Assembly: GCA_016711435.1 (NCBI GenBank) | Contig: JADJSY010000023.1 | Coordinates: 82,042 to 146,041, forward strand | Length of the DNA: 64,000 bases | Reading direction: 5' to 3' | Origin: Lewinellaceae bacterium | Lineage (GTDB): Bacteria; Bacteroidota; Bacteroidia; Chitinophagales; Saprospiraceae | In this document: positions 18,214 through 27,420 of the stretch, piece after piece | Layout of the letters: each line of letters begins with the position of its first letter | Numbering within the stretch: position 1 is the stretch's first letter | Made by a program: the position numbers and the translations under genes | Notes under the pieces: generated by a model | Told to the model about the DNA's origin: nothing | The model's input: the letters and a program-made list of their open reading frames with translations, nothing else | Database searches by the model: none

Positions 18214-20235
18214 TCAATCTTCTTTTAATATCATCGCCGAAATCCCCCCCAGTTCCACAAACGGTCGCATCACAACCCGTATACCTTGTTCGTCGATCTC
18301 ATCGCCTTCCATGACGACGCTCCACTTGCCTCTGGGGAGCTGAATTGTTTTGGTCTCCTTGTTGCCGTTAAAGATCACCACGATATTTTTCCAGCGATCG
18401 CCATTGGCATGATTGGATAGTTGGTAGGCTACCAGGTTCTTGTCTGAAACATCTAAAAATTTCAGGTGGGTTCGGATGAGTTCGGCGCTGGGCATTCTGA
18501 ATGCCGGATGTGCTTTCCGCAGGCGAATCAGTCGGGAGAAATAGTTGTGTACGGAGACATATTGCGTTTTGCGGTTCCAGTCGATCCGGTTGATTGAATC
18601 GGGTGACTGGAAGGAGTTTTCCACCCCTTGTTTGCTGCGCAACAATTCCACCCCGGCATGCAGGAAAGGCACACCTTGTGAAATAAGTACCATTGCTCCG
18701 GCCAGTTTGTGCATCCGGATGCGCTCGGCTTCATTAGCATCCTGGCAGGAAATGGCCAGCCGGTCCCACAGGGTGTGGTTGTCGTGACAATCCACATAAG
18801 TGATCGTCTGGAACGGTTCTTTGGCCCAGGGCGCTTTGGAATAATTGACTTTGCGGTAATCTACCTGCGGATGCATAGTGGATGCGACGATACCGAATTT
18901 AATACTTTCTTCCTCATCGGGTCTGCCGCTGACGAATCCTCTTTCTTCGTGTTTGAACACCGAACCTTTCAGCGCATCGCGAAAATCGTCGCTGAACGCC
19001 GCTATGCGGTCGAGCCGGTGCGTATTGGCCTTCAGGGCGCGCAGGGAATCGGGTAGCGGACTACCGCCTGCTGTCCAGCCTTCTCCGTAAATAAAAATAG
19101 TCGGGTCGATGGCGTGCAAATCGGCGCTGATGAGGTTCATGGTTTCAATGTCGTGAATACCCATCAGATCGACCCGGAACCCGTCGATATGGTATTCCTG
19201 CACCCAGTACCGGAGCGATTCGATCATGTATTTCCGCATCATGGCGCGTTCGGACGCCGTTTCATTGCCGCAGGCCGAAGCGTCGGAGTATTTGCCGTCG
19301 GCGTTTTGCCGGTAATAATATCCAGGCACGACGCGGTTAAAAACAGATTCGGTCGTAGAGCCGGTATGGTTGTACACCACATCCATAATGACGCGGATAC
19401 CGTTGTTGTGCAGCGCCTGAATCGCTTGTTTGAATTCGCGGATCCGCACCGCTCCATCGGCGGCATCGGTGGCGTAACTGCCCTCCGGAACGTTGTAGTT
19501 TTCGGGATCGTAGCCCCAGTTGTATTGCGGCGTTTGCGCCGGCAGGCTTTCATCCACCGAAGTGTGGCGATAGTCGAATACCGGAAGCAAGTGCAGGTGG
19601 GTGACGCCCAGTTCCTTGAGGTGGTCGACTCCGGTGCTTTGATCCCCCGCATTTGTCGTGCCCATTTCGGTCAATCCGAGGTATTTGCCGCTGTGCCGGA
19701 TACCGGAACTGAGGTGGGACGAAAGGTCGCGTACATGTAATTCATACAATATTATATCTGTAAACGCCGCTTGTGGAGGTCGTTTATCCGCTGCCCAACC
19801 GGCGGGATTGGTGCTGGAAAGATCAAGAATCATACCTCGGCGCCCATTTACGCCAACCGCTTTGGCATAAGGGTCGGGGGTTTCAGCCAGCCACTGCCCG
19901 CCGATCCGAACCTGTACGGTGTAATATTTTCCCTGCATATCGCCTTTGAGGGAAATGCTCCACACACCCTGTTTGCCTTTTTTCAAGGGCAGGGTTTGCA
20001 GCGGACTACCGCCCGAACCACGTTCGTACAGGTGCATCTGCACCGCTTCGGCCGGGGGCGACCAAAGTTTAAAAACGGCAGCGGAAGGAGACCAGTTCAT
20101 TCCGAGGTCTTTACCCGTATAAACCGGATATTGATCATAAGTTAAAGGAGCCGAAAGGCCGGATTTGGCCCCGCGACAGGCTGTCCAAAGCAGAACAAGC
20201 ACAAACAGAATACTAAAAATACAGATCGTGCGCAT
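18214..20235 (-). CDS. pulA: Type I pullulanase (GH13), lipoprotein
   Basis: This enzyme cleaves alpha-1,6 branches in pullulan, glycogen or starch dextrins. The start at 20235 gives a lipoprotein signal (ICIFSILFVLVLLWTAC), so the enzyme is envelope-anchored; an upstream in-frame start is rejected. An N-terminal CBM48-like domain (WSPSAAVFKLWSPPAEAVQMHL) precedes the GH13 barrel, which shows the type I signature YNWGYDPENYNVPEG, VIMDVVYNHTG, the nucleophile region DGFRVDLMG, the acid/base region IYGEGW, and YVDCHDNHTLWDRL. The 673 residues are normal. It is a single gene, with no susCD pair nearby. Confidence 0.95.
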   Translation of the reverse strand: MRTICIFSILFVLVLLWTACRGAKSGLSAPLTYDQYPVYTGKDLGMNWSPSAAVFKLWSPPAEAVQMHLYERGSGGSPLQTLPLKKGKQGVWSISLKGDMQGKYYTVQVRIGGQWLAETPDPYAKAVGVNGRRGMILDLSSTNPAGWAADKRPPQAAFTDIILYELHVRDLSSHLSSGIRHSGKYLGLTEMGTTNAGDQSTGVDHLKELGVTHLHLLPVFDYRHTSVDESLPAQTPQYNWGYDPENYNVPEGSYATDAADGAVRIREFKQAIQALHNNGIRVIMDVVYNHTGSTTESVFNRVVPGYYYRQNADGKYSDASACGNETASERAMMRKYMIESLRYWVQEYHIDGFRVDLMGIHDIETMNLISADLHAIDPTIFIYGEGWTAGGSPLPDSLRALKANTHRLDRIAAFSDDFRDALKGSVFKHEERGFVSGRPDEEESIKFGIVASTMHPQVDYRKVNYSKAPWAKEPFQTITYVDCHDNHTLWDRLAISCQDANEAERIRMHKLAGAMVLISQGVPFLHAGVELLRSKQGVENSFQSPDSINRIDWNRKTQYVSVHNYFSRLIRLRKAHPAFRMPSAELIRTHLKFLDVSDKNLVAYQLSNHANGDRWKNIVVIFNGNKETKTIQLPRGKWSVVMEGDEIDEQGIRVVMRPFVELGGISAMILKED

Positions 20236-20366
20236 GGACAAAGATGGAATGTAAATGTGAATTACGGGAAGAAAGGAAGGGCAAAGAAGCAAAAAAGCAA
20301 AAGGCAAAGCAATGATAATCAACTGAGTTACATTGCCTTTGCCTTGTTGCCCTGCTATTTTGCCCG

Positions 20367-21519
20367 CTAATACCGTTTCCCCATCGGGTGAAATATCTTC
20401 CAGCTGTGCCAGAACTCCTGGTAGGCATTTACCTTTTTCAGGTTGGCTTTTTTTGTCTCGCTGGAGTTGAGTGCCCTGCCTGCCAGGTCATATTTTGCAA
20501 CATCTGTTATCAGCGTATCATTTTGCAGGATAAACATGGTTTTGGCATCAGGGCGTTCAAAAGCGGCAAAACTATGTCCGTCAGCCGCCAGCGCGAGCAC
20601 GACCGGGGTTTGTCCGACGGTTTCATGGATGATTTGTTCTTTTACCAGTTTATTCCAGTCGAATGCGGTCGATTCATTGCCAATTTCAATGCCGACCACC
20701 CATGATTTTTCTTTCCAGGAGAGGCTGTCCGTGCGGGTCAGGTCGCTTTTGCCTTTTCCACTTTCATAGTCTTTCATGCGCTCGTACGATTCGGCGAAGG
20801 CGGAATCGGGCTGCATGACCAGGCTTTGCGGGTACAGATGAAGCCATTGACCGAGCGTCATTTGCCAGCTTGGTCATTTCGGGCAAAACGGCGCCGTTCA
20901 AGGGGCCTGCGATGGCCACGCCGTTTTCCTGCCGCCACCAGCTACTGGTGGAAGCATCTTCAAACATCGCATTGAAATGATCCATCCCGACGAGGCGAAA
21001 CTGCTCGGGTTGGCCGTTTACTTCGGGTAAAAAAACGCGGCCGCTCCTGCAAACGTTGCAATACGTCACCATAACAGCGTGATTTCCAAGCATATCTCTT
21101 ACCTGGTGGTGATAACCGATAAACTGAATCGGATAGGCCTTTGCCACGCCATTTTTTTCAATTCCAATCACCAGGCGGTTGGAATCCACCTTGTTTTCAG
21201 CGGCATTTTTCATCAACACAGCATTGGGCTGATAAAACATGTGATCTGCCGACATTTGAAAATTGAATACATATATCAGGGCCGCCAGCGCTGTCAGGGC
21301 AAGGGCAGGCAGCCATTTGTACCGAAATGTCGATTTAAAAAATGACCAGAAAAGCAGCAGCGCAAACACAGCGCGAAAAGCCAAACGCCAGTGATATAGA
21401 AAATAGGCAAACCCAATGCTTTCCATCCGCTGACTGCCGGGCATGGGCATGATGAAAAAAACATTGGCTATTTCAAAAATGGCCCAGGCGATCAGGGTGA
21501 GGTAGAATATTTTTTTCAT
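20367..21519 (-). CDS. DUF3179 membrane protein (frameshifted)
   Basis: The N-terminal part (about 217 residues) has membrane helices (FYLTLIAWAIFEIANVFFI, FRAVFALLLFWSFF) followed by the start of DUF3179, with GIEKNGVAKAYPIQFIGYHHQVRD and VTYCNVCRSG. The frame then breaks near 20865, and the rest of DUF3179 (MTLGQWLHLYPQS, VGIEIGNESTAFDWNKL) continues in another frame. Removing one base within CTGGCAAATG rejoins them as ...TKLAQMTLGQWL. The function of DUF3179 is unknown; its CNVC motif suggests metal or redox chemistry (inference). The break is probably a sequence error. Confidence 0.8.
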
Positions 21520-21752
21520 AAGACGTACATCCGAACCCTGTTCGGATACTTTTTGAACTTATATTATCAATACGCGAGGTTGTCTCATACGGATCAAAAT
21601 CAGAAATAGTTTTAATATTGCGGTCTAGACTCCCGAAAGTTAAAAACTGTCAGAAGTGAGTAAGAACAAATTCTATCTTAAATTGACATTAAAACTGTTA
21701 GAGGCACCTTCACTTGTTGAACTTTTCGGCTCACCCCGGAAACAGGGTACTC

Positions 21753-22301
21753 CTACTTCGGCGGCACATACCCCACGGTTGCCATTCTTTCCCCCATCAC
21801 ATTCCAGGTATCGAGGTCTTCCGCAGGCGGCGTGATCGTGGCCAGACCATCCACATACCGGTTGAACATACAAAATGTCGCAGCAATCAGCACCGTATCG
21901 TGTATGTCGCGGTCAGTAGCGCCCTGTGCGTGGGCAAACGCCACATCATCGGCCGAGACTTGCCGGGCGTCCGCCTGCACTTTTCCGGCAATGGTCAGGA
22001 GGGCCTTCATTTTTTCGGAAATGGGTGCTTGTTGGTAATCATTCAGCACAAAATCAACCGTTTGTGCATCGTCTTTGTATAAATACCGCGCTGCTGCCGC
22101 ATGGCTCGACATACAAAAAGTACAAGCGTTTCGGTTGGAAACAAATGCGGCAATCAGTTCCCGCTCGGCTTCCGAAAGCGGCGAATCGCCGCCCCGGAGC
22201 AACACCTGCGCCCATTCGTACAAGTGTTTGCCTGTATCGGGGCGAAACATTACCAGGCTGCGAATACCGGGAACCTGCGCCGGGAGATCGATATGTGGCA
22301 T
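21753..22301 (-). CDS. AhpD-like peroxidase-related protein, 182 aa
   Basis: The protein belongs to the AhpD/carboxymuconolactone-decarboxylase-like helical family. The redox motif is CTFCMSSH, the CxxC plus histidine of AhpD-type enzymes, which reduce peroxidase partners or peroxides. It is a neighbour and paralogue of the next gene (shared MPHI.LPA..PGI.SL start, SEAERELIAAFVS, HDTVLIAA.FC..N.YVDGLAT). No signal peptide, so cytoplasmic. The natural electron donor cannot be told from sequence. Confidence 0.85.
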   Translation of the reverse strand: MPHIDLPAQVPGIRSLVMFRPDTGKHLYEWAQVLLRGGDSPLSEAERELIAAFVSNRNACTFCMSSHAAAARYLYKDDAQTVDFVLNDYQQAPISEKMKALLTIAGKVQADARQVSADDVAFAHAQGATDRDIHDTVLIAATFCMFNRYVDGLATITPPAEDLDTWNVMGERMATVGYVPPK

Positions 22302-22310
22302 ACCCTTTAT

Positions 22311-22390
22311 AGTTATCCGTTATTAGTTATCGGTTATTAGTATTGATAATCAAGCATTTGCAAGAAATTTTATTCAAACTGATTTTGCTT
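22311..22390 (+). repeat. Dispersed 80-bp element (TTATC family)
   Basis: AGTTATCCGTTATTAGTTATC words lead into TTGATAATCAAGCATTTGCAAGAAATTTTATTCAAACTG-like sequence. It lies directly upstream of the first AhpD-like gene, within 10 bases of its start codon, and so forms part or all of its 5' region. Confidence 0.75.
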
Positions 22391-22447
22391 GATTGCTTAT
22401 ATCAAAAGCCAAGGGCAGCGCTTTCTCACGCTCTCGCCTCTCACTTC

Positions 22448-22999
22448 TCACTTCTCTTCATACCCTTCCGGCCTTCTCCCATACCCGACGGCAATACGTT
22501 CGCCCAATTCCCGGAAATATACCGGATCCGCCGGAAAATCAGTTGCGAGTCCGTCCACGTATTTGTTGTAAAAACAAAAAAGGGCTGCGATCAAAACCGT
22601 ATCATGAATTTCCAAATCTGTCGCGCCGGCGTTTTTAGCGCGTTCGATAGCCGAATCAGTGACATGCAGGCCGCTCTTTTGCGTCAGAGCGGCAATATGC
22701 AACAAGGCTTTCATTTTTTCGGAAACGGGTGCTGATTCATAGTCTTGCCTGACCAATTCGCAGGTATCGCTTTCGCCCAGCAAAAGATCGGTTACAGCGC
22801 TATGTGCAGCCGAGCAGAAACGGCACTCATTGCGATGCGAAACCAGGGAGGCAATCAACTCGCGTTCGGCAAAAGTGAGGGAAGATTCACCCCGCAGTAT
22901 AAGTTGCGTCAAGGCCCGGATCGGTTCGGCAGTATCCCGCCGATATTCGAGCAGGCCGGTAATACCGGGCAGATGAGCGGGCAAAGGAATGTGCGGCAT
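22448..22999 (-). CDS. AhpD-like peroxidase-related protein, 183 aa (second copy)
   Basis: Paralogue of the gene at 21753-22301 and same strand. Redox motif CRFCSAAH, with the same CxxC plus histidine arrangement, and matching flanks (TFAERELIASLVSHRNE, HDTVLIAALFCFYNKYVDGLAT). The two copies have diverged widely, so the duplication is old. The stop lies only 4 bases past the yqgE-side gap, and the gene is probably cotranscribed with yqgE, whose stop is at 23004. Confidence 0.85.
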   Translation of the reverse strand: MPHIPLPAHLPGITGLLEYRRDTAEPIRALTQLILRGESSLTFAERELIASLVSHRNECRFCSAAHSAVTDLLLGESDTCELVRQDYESAPVSEKMKALLHIAALTQKSGLHVTDSAIERAKNAGATDLEIHDTVLIAALFCFYNKYVDGLATDFPADPVYFRELGERIAVGYGRRPEGYEEK

Positions 23000-23003
23000 A
23001 TCT

Positions 23004-23564
23004 TCAATTCCAGCTGATATGCTCCGGCATATCCGAAATGATTTCGTAAATATCGCCTTTGTTGTACATCACGCGGCTCCAGAGTTGGCCGGGTTGCAGT
23101 TTGAACAGATAATTGGCATCCATCGGAGCGGTCATCCAGGAGCCGATTTCCATTTCTTCCATCAACTGGCCGGAAGACCAGCCGGAATAGCCGACAAAAA
23201 AACGGATATTCTCAGGTTTGATGAGTTCGGATGCAATCAAAAATTTCAGTTTATCAAAATCGCCGCCCCACCACACGCCATTGGCTACCTGTACGCTTTC
23301 TTCCAATAAATCGCCCACGTTGTGAATGTAGTGGAGCGTATCTGTTTGTACCGGGCCGCCGTAAAACACCTCACTGTCAAAAGTGGGAAATTCAGCCATC
23401 AGGTCATTCACCTTCATATCGATGCTCTTGTTAAGGATGAATCCAACGCTGCCTTGTTGGTGGTGTTCACACAGCAGAATCACCGCTCTGTGAAAATAAG
23501 GATCGAGCATAAAAGGATCAGCCAGCAAGACTTGTCCACTTTTCACCAGAGATTGTGTAGCCAT
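23004..23564 (-). CDS. YqgE/AlgH family protein (DUF179)
   Basis: A conserved single-domain protein of unknown biochemical role. Family motifs are clear: GQVLLADPFMLDPYFHRAVI, GSVGFILNKS, VFYGGPVQTDTLHYIHN, and IRFFVGYSGWSSGQLMEE. The 186 residues match the family. A TACTTTCG promoter-like box lies 25 bases upstream on the minus strand. It leads the group yqgE-AhpD-AhpD. Confidence 0.93.
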   Translation of the reverse strand: MATQSLVKSGQVLLADPFMLDPYFHRAVILLCEHHQQGSVGFILNKSIDMKVNDLMAEFPTFDSEVFYGGPVQTDTLHYIHNVGDLLEESVQVANGVWWGGDFDKLKFLIASELIKPENIRFFVGYSGWSSGQLMEEMEIGSWMTAPMDANYLFKLQPGQLWSRVMYNKGDIYEIISDMPEHISWN

Positions 23565-23588
23565 ATATCGTACCTGTTTGTGTCGGTA

Positions 23589-23596
23589 CGAAAGTA
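23589..23596 (-). promoter_or_regulatory. Bacteroidota -7 box (TACTTTCG) for yqgE
   Basis: Read on the minus strand the sequence is TACTTTCG, one base from the Bacteroidota consensus TAnnTTTG, and ends 25 bases before the yqgE start codon. No clear -33 box. Confidence 0.4.
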
Positions 23597-23639
23597 AAGG
23601 TTGGTTTTGGAGTCTCCAAATTTTTTTATCTGAACGGGG

Positions 23640-23748
23640 GATTTTGGTGTTTGGTGTTTCGTGTTTGGGGCGCTTCGCCCAATCTACTCACAGTAGCCAA
23701 AGGCAATGCGCCCCAAACACAAAACACCAAACACGAAAAACCAAAATC
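23640..23748. terminator. Long inverted repeat between fabD and yqgE
   Basis: Arms of about 40 bases: GATTTTGGTGTTTGGTGTTT... at 23640-23680 and their complement at 23708-23748, with loop AATCTACTCACAGTAGCCAAAGG. It follows the fabD stop codon and precedes the yqgE promoter region. The arms resemble those at 2175, 10944 and 39450. Confidence 0.6.
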
Positions 23749-24631
23749 ACAGCGCTTCCGTCAGCGCATCCTTATTAATCTTCCGGATCAACCCGCGCAG
23801 CACAGCGCCCGTACCCACTTCCACGAAGGTAGTTATGCCGCCAGCGATCATATTTTCAATAGTCTGCGTCCAGCGGACAGGCGCAGTGAGTTGCGATACC
23901 AGGTTTTTGCGAATCTCATCCGGCGAAGTCACCGGCAAAGCATGCACATTTTGATATACCGGGCACATCGGCACGTTAAAAGCCGTGGCAAGAATGGCCT
24001 GTGCCAGTTCATCCTGTGCGGGTTGCATCAGGGGAGAGTGGAAAGCGCCGCCGACCGGCAATACCAGGACGCGTTTGGCGCCTGCTTCGGTCAGTTTCGT
24101 TACCGCTATGTCGATACCTTTTCTGGAGCCGGAAATCACCAACTGGCCGGGAGAGTTGTAGTTGGCTGCTACAACTATTTCATTCTCAATACTTTTGCAA
24201 ATCTCTTCCACCAGAGCATCTTCCATACCCAGCACGGCAGCCATAGTGCCTTCCGTCAGTTCGCAGGCTTTTTGCATGGCAAAAGCGCGTTGACTGACTA
24301 AGCGCAGGGCGTCTTCAAAAGAGAGTGCTCCTGCCGCGCACAACGCGGTGAACTCACCCAGTGAATGTCCCGCAGCAGCAGCCGGCTGGAAGGCCGAACC
24401 CGCTATTTTAGCCCGGACGATGCTGTCGAGAAACACCGCCGGTTGTGTCACTTTCGTCTGTGTGAGGTCTTCTTTTGTGCCGCCGAACATAATATCGGTG
24501 ATGCGCCAGCCGAGTATTTCATTCGCCTGTTCAAACAGGTCCTTTGCGTGGGCATTGCTCTCGTACAATTCTTTGCCCATGCCTTCCGACTGGGAACCCT
24601 GTCCGGGAAAAACGTATGCTTTTTGATCCAT
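23747..24631 (-). CDS. fabD: Malonyl-CoA:ACP transacylase
   Basis: FabD loads malonate from CoA onto acyl carrier protein for fatty-acid synthesis in the cytoplasm. It shows YVFPGQGSQ near the N-terminus, the catalytic serine motif GHSLGEFTALCAAGAL, and the VGGAFHSPLM histidine motif. The 294 residues are typical. A partial copy of the TTATC element sits just upstream of the start. No other fab gene is adjacent. Confidence 0.97.
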   Translation of the reverse strand: MDQKAYVFPGQGSQSEGMGKELYESNAHAKDLFEQANEILGWRITDIMFGGTKEDLTQTKVTQPAVFLDSIVRAKIAGSAFQPAAAAGHSLGEFTALCAAGALSFEDALRLVSQRAFAMQKACELTEGTMAAVLGMEDALVEEICKSIENEIVVAANYNSPGQLVISGSRKGIDIAVTKLTEAGAKRVLVLPVGGAFHSPLMQPAQDELAQAILATAFNVPMCPVYQNVHALPVTSPDEIRKNLVSQLTAPVRWTQTIENMIAGGITTFVEVGTGAVLRGLIRKINKDALTEAL

Positions 24632-24643
24632 TGGATTGATAAA

Positions 24644-24683
24644 TAGTTATCCGTTATTAGTTATTGGTTATCCGTGTTGATAC
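24644..24683 (+). repeat. Partial TTATC-family element upstream of fabD
   Basis: AGTTATCCGTTATTAGTTATTGG words followed by CCGTGTTGATACTC. The conserved GCATTTGC tail of the full element is missing. It starts 12 bases before the fabD start codon. Confidence 0.6.
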
Positions 24684-25112
24684 TCACAAAAATATGCTTT
24701 TCAGCGCCGTCCAAAGCAGTCCCTTTTTCGTCTTATCCGGCGCAAGCACCGAAAGCGCGTCGGCAAACAACCAGGTGGCACCGTAGAAAACAACAGGTTG
24801 AAAAACAGGGGCCTCTATGTGCAGGCCGAGTTGTTGGGGTGGTATGCCGAAAACCAAAACCTTTTCAGCGGGTTTTATACGCAGTGTGGCGGCCATATCG
24901 ACAGGTTCTCCAAGAGGTATTTCGGCAAAAAGGGTATCGCGTTCCAAATCGAGTTGGGCTGCGGCCAGCACTTTTTTCAGAAAATCCAGGTTTTCGGCCT
25001 GTGCAGGTTCCGCTGCGGCCAGTATCCAGATGCCCTTTGCAAAACGGCCCTGCGCAATTTCATTGGGCAAAAGCGCGGGCGCAACAAAAATCAATTCTTT
25101 CGGAGTAAACAT
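24684..25112 (-). CDS. Conserved hypothetical protein, 142 aa
   Basis: I do not recognise a named family with certainty. The protein is soluble and has a pattern of a short alpha/beta domain (NLDFLKKVLAAAQLDLERDTLF, EKVLVFGIPPQQLGLHI, FQPVVFYGATWLFADALSVL). Similar small proteins are common in Bacteroidota and their function is unknown to me. It is on the same strand as fabD with a 52-base gap, so cotranscription is likely. Confidence 0.7.
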   Translation of the reverse strand: MFTPKELIFVAPALLPNEIAQGRFAKGIWILAAAEPAQAENLDFLKKVLAAAQLDLERDTLFAEIPLGEPVDMAATLRIKPAEKVLVFGIPPQQLGLHIEAPVFQPVVFYGATWLFADALSVLAPDKTKKGLLWTALKSIFL

Positions 25113-25277
25113 TTTTTAAATTTTGTGCTGAAAAGCCGATGGGGTATTGAAAACCGATAATTGTCGAAAAAAAATATTTTTAGTAAACAAAACCAAATTT
25201 TATAAACAATAATTTTGTCAATACGCCATTAGTTTATTTAAATTTGGAATAATATTTTTTTTTCTGGCAAAGATACT

Positions 25278-25285
25278 TAACTTTG
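25278..25285 (+). promoter_or_regulatory. Bacteroidota -7 box (TAACTTTG) for ilvE
   Basis: A perfect TAnnTTTG match in an AT-rich region with long T-runs upstream, 46 bases before the ilvE start codon. This is the promoter type used by the primary sigma factor of Bacteroidota. No clear TTTG -33 box is at the usual spacing. Confidence 0.6.
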
Positions 25286-25330
25286 CATCGTTAATTAAGG
25301 TTTTCACCACTGTCAAATTCCCTCTCTATT

Positions 25331-26446
25331 ATGGCCGTAAAGTATCCTGTTACTGTCACTCCAACAACCAAGTCCAGGCTGTCCCAGGTTGATTTTTCCA
25401 ATCTCCCCTTTGGCAAGGTCATTTCCGATCATATGTTTGTAATTGATTATGATGGCAAAAACTGGGTGGATGCGCGGATCGAAGCTTTTCAAAATATGGA
25501 GATCTCTCCAGCCAACCTGGCGCTGCACTACGGCCAGAGTATTTTTGAAGGAATGAAAGCCAGCAAACTCAACGGAGAACCGATGCTCTTTCGGCCCGAA
25601 ATGAATGCCCATCGCCTGAATGCTTCTGCCGAACGGATGTGTATGCCGCCCCTCCCGGAAGACCTTTTTCTACAAGCCGTTAAAATGCTGGTGGAATTAG
25701 ATAGTGAATGGATTCCTGAAAAAGAGGATCACTCGTTATATATACGTCCACTCATGTTTGCTACCGACGACTACTTCGGGGTGCATGCCTCTGAAAAATA
25801 CAGATTCCTCATATTTACCGGCCCTGTAGGCCCTTATTATCCAAAACCCGTTAAACTGTGGGTCGAGGAGGTTTACACGCGCGCTGCACAAGGTGGTTCG
25901 GGTGAAGCCAAATGCGCCGGCAACTACGGGGCCTCCCTTCTGCCTGCCATGCGGGCCAAACAAGCCGGCTACGACCAGGTCATGTGGATGGATGCTGTAG
26001 AGAAAAAATACGTACAGGAAGTGGGTGTCATGAACCTCTTTTTTGTAATCGACGGCAAAGTGATTACCCCGGCCACTACAGGTACAATTCTGCGCGGTAT
26101 CACCCGTGAAAGTTTGATAACCTTGCTCAAAGAGTGGGGTTACAACGTGGAAGACCGCCTTCTGAGTATTACTGAAATTGCAGATGCTTATTGGCGCGGC
26201 ACACTTCAGGAATGTTTCGGCGCAGGCACAGCCGCTGTGGTCAGCAATGTCAGCGACATCACCTGGCGCGACCGGAAAATGGAACTTCCACCGATTGATG
26301 ACGCACACCGCCCCGTGGCTGCCCGCTTGAAAAAACACATCAACCGCCTGCGTATGGGTCTGGAACCGGATACACACGGCTGGATGCAGAGTTGTGTTGA
26401 TTCGGGCGTGCTGGAATTGGTGGGAGAAGAAGTGGGTGCGCTGTAA
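25331..26446 (+). CDS. ilvE: Branched-chain amino acid aminotransferase
   Basis: This PLP enzyme exchanges amino groups between glutamate and branched 2-oxo acids in the last step of valine, leucine and isoleucine synthesis. Fold class IV motifs are ALHYGQSIFEGMKA, the PLP lysine region SGEAKCAGNYGASLL, and a C-terminal phosphate-binding stretch TLQECFGAGTAAVVS. The 371 residues fit the longer BCAT group found in eukaryotes and many Bacteroidota. A strong terminator follows 17 bases after the stop. Confidence 0.96.
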   Translation: MAVKYPVTVTPTTKSRLSQVDFSNLPFGKVISDHMFVIDYDGKNWVDARIEAFQNMEISPANLALHYGQSIFEGMKASKLNGEPMLFRPEMNAHRLNASAERMCMPPLPEDLFLQAVKMLVELDSEWIPEKEDHSLYIRPLMFATDDYFGVHASEKYRFLIFTGPVGPYYPKPVKLWVEEVYTRAAQGGSGEAKCAGNYGASLLPAMRAKQAGYDQVMWMDAVEKKYVQEVGVMNLFFVIDGKVITPATTGTILRGITRESLITLLKEWGYNVEDRLLSITEIADAYWRGTLQECFGAGTAAVVSNVSDITWRDRKMELPPIDDAHRPVAARLKKHINRLRMGLEPDTHGWMQSCVDSGVLELVGEEVGAL

Positions 26447-26462
26447 GTAACCGGATTTATAA

Positions 26463-26499
26463 AAATGCCGCTGTACGACGATGTTGTGCAGCGGCATTT
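26463..26499. terminator. Rho-independent terminator after ilvE
   Basis: AAATGCCGCTG and CAGCGGCATTT form a perfect 11-bp stem, extendable with a G-U pair, around a 15-base loop. GTGCTGTTTTCT follows. It lies between ilvE and the convergent toxin gene and could serve both strands. Confidence 0.8.
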
Positions 26500-26546
26500 G
26501 GTGCTGTTTTCTAAACATTAGAAATAAGGGTAAAAAGTATAATAAT

Positions 26547-27020
26547 TTACTCTCCTGCAAGTCGTACCACTTCATCATACAGGGTTGCATGAATAAAAAA
26601 GTCGGCTTCAACCAACAGACGATCCATGAGTGGCCTAACAAGAGGAATCAATTTTTCCTGCTTCGCTCTTAGCAGGACTCCCAGCACTCCACTGGTTTAA
26701 GCGGGGCTATTTGCCGCCCTTTCTTTATCTATTAGGATTCGGTCTGCTCCAATTTCTACTGCTAATGCAATGGATTCTGCTTCGCCGGGATCTAAATCGA
26801 GCATCAACTGGCGTAAAAGCGGGCTTGGAGTGCATATCTTGACAGATACCCAAACGGCTGATTGAATTTCGGCTGCACCCGGTTCGCCGGCACCTTCAAT
26901 AACTATTTCATTAAAAACAGCAGGAGGGATAATGATTTGATCATAAATTTTGGGGATCAGCCACAGGTGATCAATCACAGCCAGGTTGATAAGTGGTGAT
27001 GTATCACTGACTACCATCAC
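26547..27020 (-). pseudogene. DUF3368 (PIN-like) toxin, frame damaged in the middle
   Basis: The N-terminal 107 codons encode a PIN-fold ribonuclease-like DUF3368 protein (VVSDTSPLINL, DPGEAESIALAVEIGADRILIDKE). An in-frame TAA then stops it. The same frame resumes with TSGVLGVLLRAKQ and runs to 26547, giving a full DUF3368 length of 157 residues. Between the two parts an alternate frame reads KGRQIAPLKP, which is what the family expects after IDE. This implies one missing base near 26735 and a compensating change plus a few lost codons near 26700. It is either a genuinely broken toxin or a local sequence error. The gene pairs with the UPF0175 antitoxin just upstream. Confidence 0.7.
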
Positions 27021-27022
27021 CT

Positions 27023-27256
27023 TTACATATTTTGAACATCAACCTGTATATCCTCGATGGAATAGTGCAGATGTACCCCTCTTTCCTTTAATTTTTTCTG
27101 GAACTGAAGTCGTGTTCTACCACATAGCCGGGCGGCTTGGGCAAGTGTCAAACGCTCCCGTTCATAGAGCCACACAGCAAAATCAACCTTTACATCCTCG
27201 GGGCTTGTATAGGCTGGCACTTGTTGCAAAACGGCATCAGATATTTCGATGATCAT
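27023..27256 (-). CDS. UPF0175 family antitoxin-like protein, 77 aa
   Basis: UPF0175 proteins carry a short helix-turn-helix (LTLAQAARLCGRTRLQFQKKLKERG) and are commonly paired with DUF3368 PIN-like toxins as type II modules. The gene lies 2 bases upstream of the toxin start, in the usual antitoxin-first order. The C-terminal GVHLHYSIEDI is typical. A perfect TAnnTTTG box lies 26 bases upstream on the same strand. The module probably represses its own promoter (family knowledge). Confidence 0.88.
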   Translation of the reverse strand: MIIEISDAVLQQVPAYTSPEDVKVDFAVWLYERERLTLAQAARLCGRTRLQFQKKLKERGVHLHYSIEDIQVDVQNM

Positions 27257-27281
27257 AGTTTGCTTTTTTTAGTATTCTTTG

Positions 27282-27289
27282 CAAAGTTA
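27282..27289 (-). promoter_or_regulatory. Bacteroidota -7 box (TAACTTTG) for the UPF0175/DUF3368 pair
   Basis: On the minus strand the sequence reads TAACTTTG, a perfect TAnnTTTG match, ending 26 bases before the antitoxin start codon. Its core is identical to the ilvE box. Confidence 0.55.
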
Positions 27290-27420
27290 AGGGAAAAACG
27301 TCAAATTTCCGCCCACTCATTCCCCTTCCCCATTCACCCACCCAAACCACATTTTCATACATTTCCTACCACTGCATTCAGCGGTCGTTTTACTTTTAAC
27401 GGCATCTAAAACCAACTGCG

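Noticed and set aside
25736..26641. 301-codon minus-strand frame over ilvE
   Set aside because: Antisense shadow of ilvE; it also runs through the ilvE terminator.
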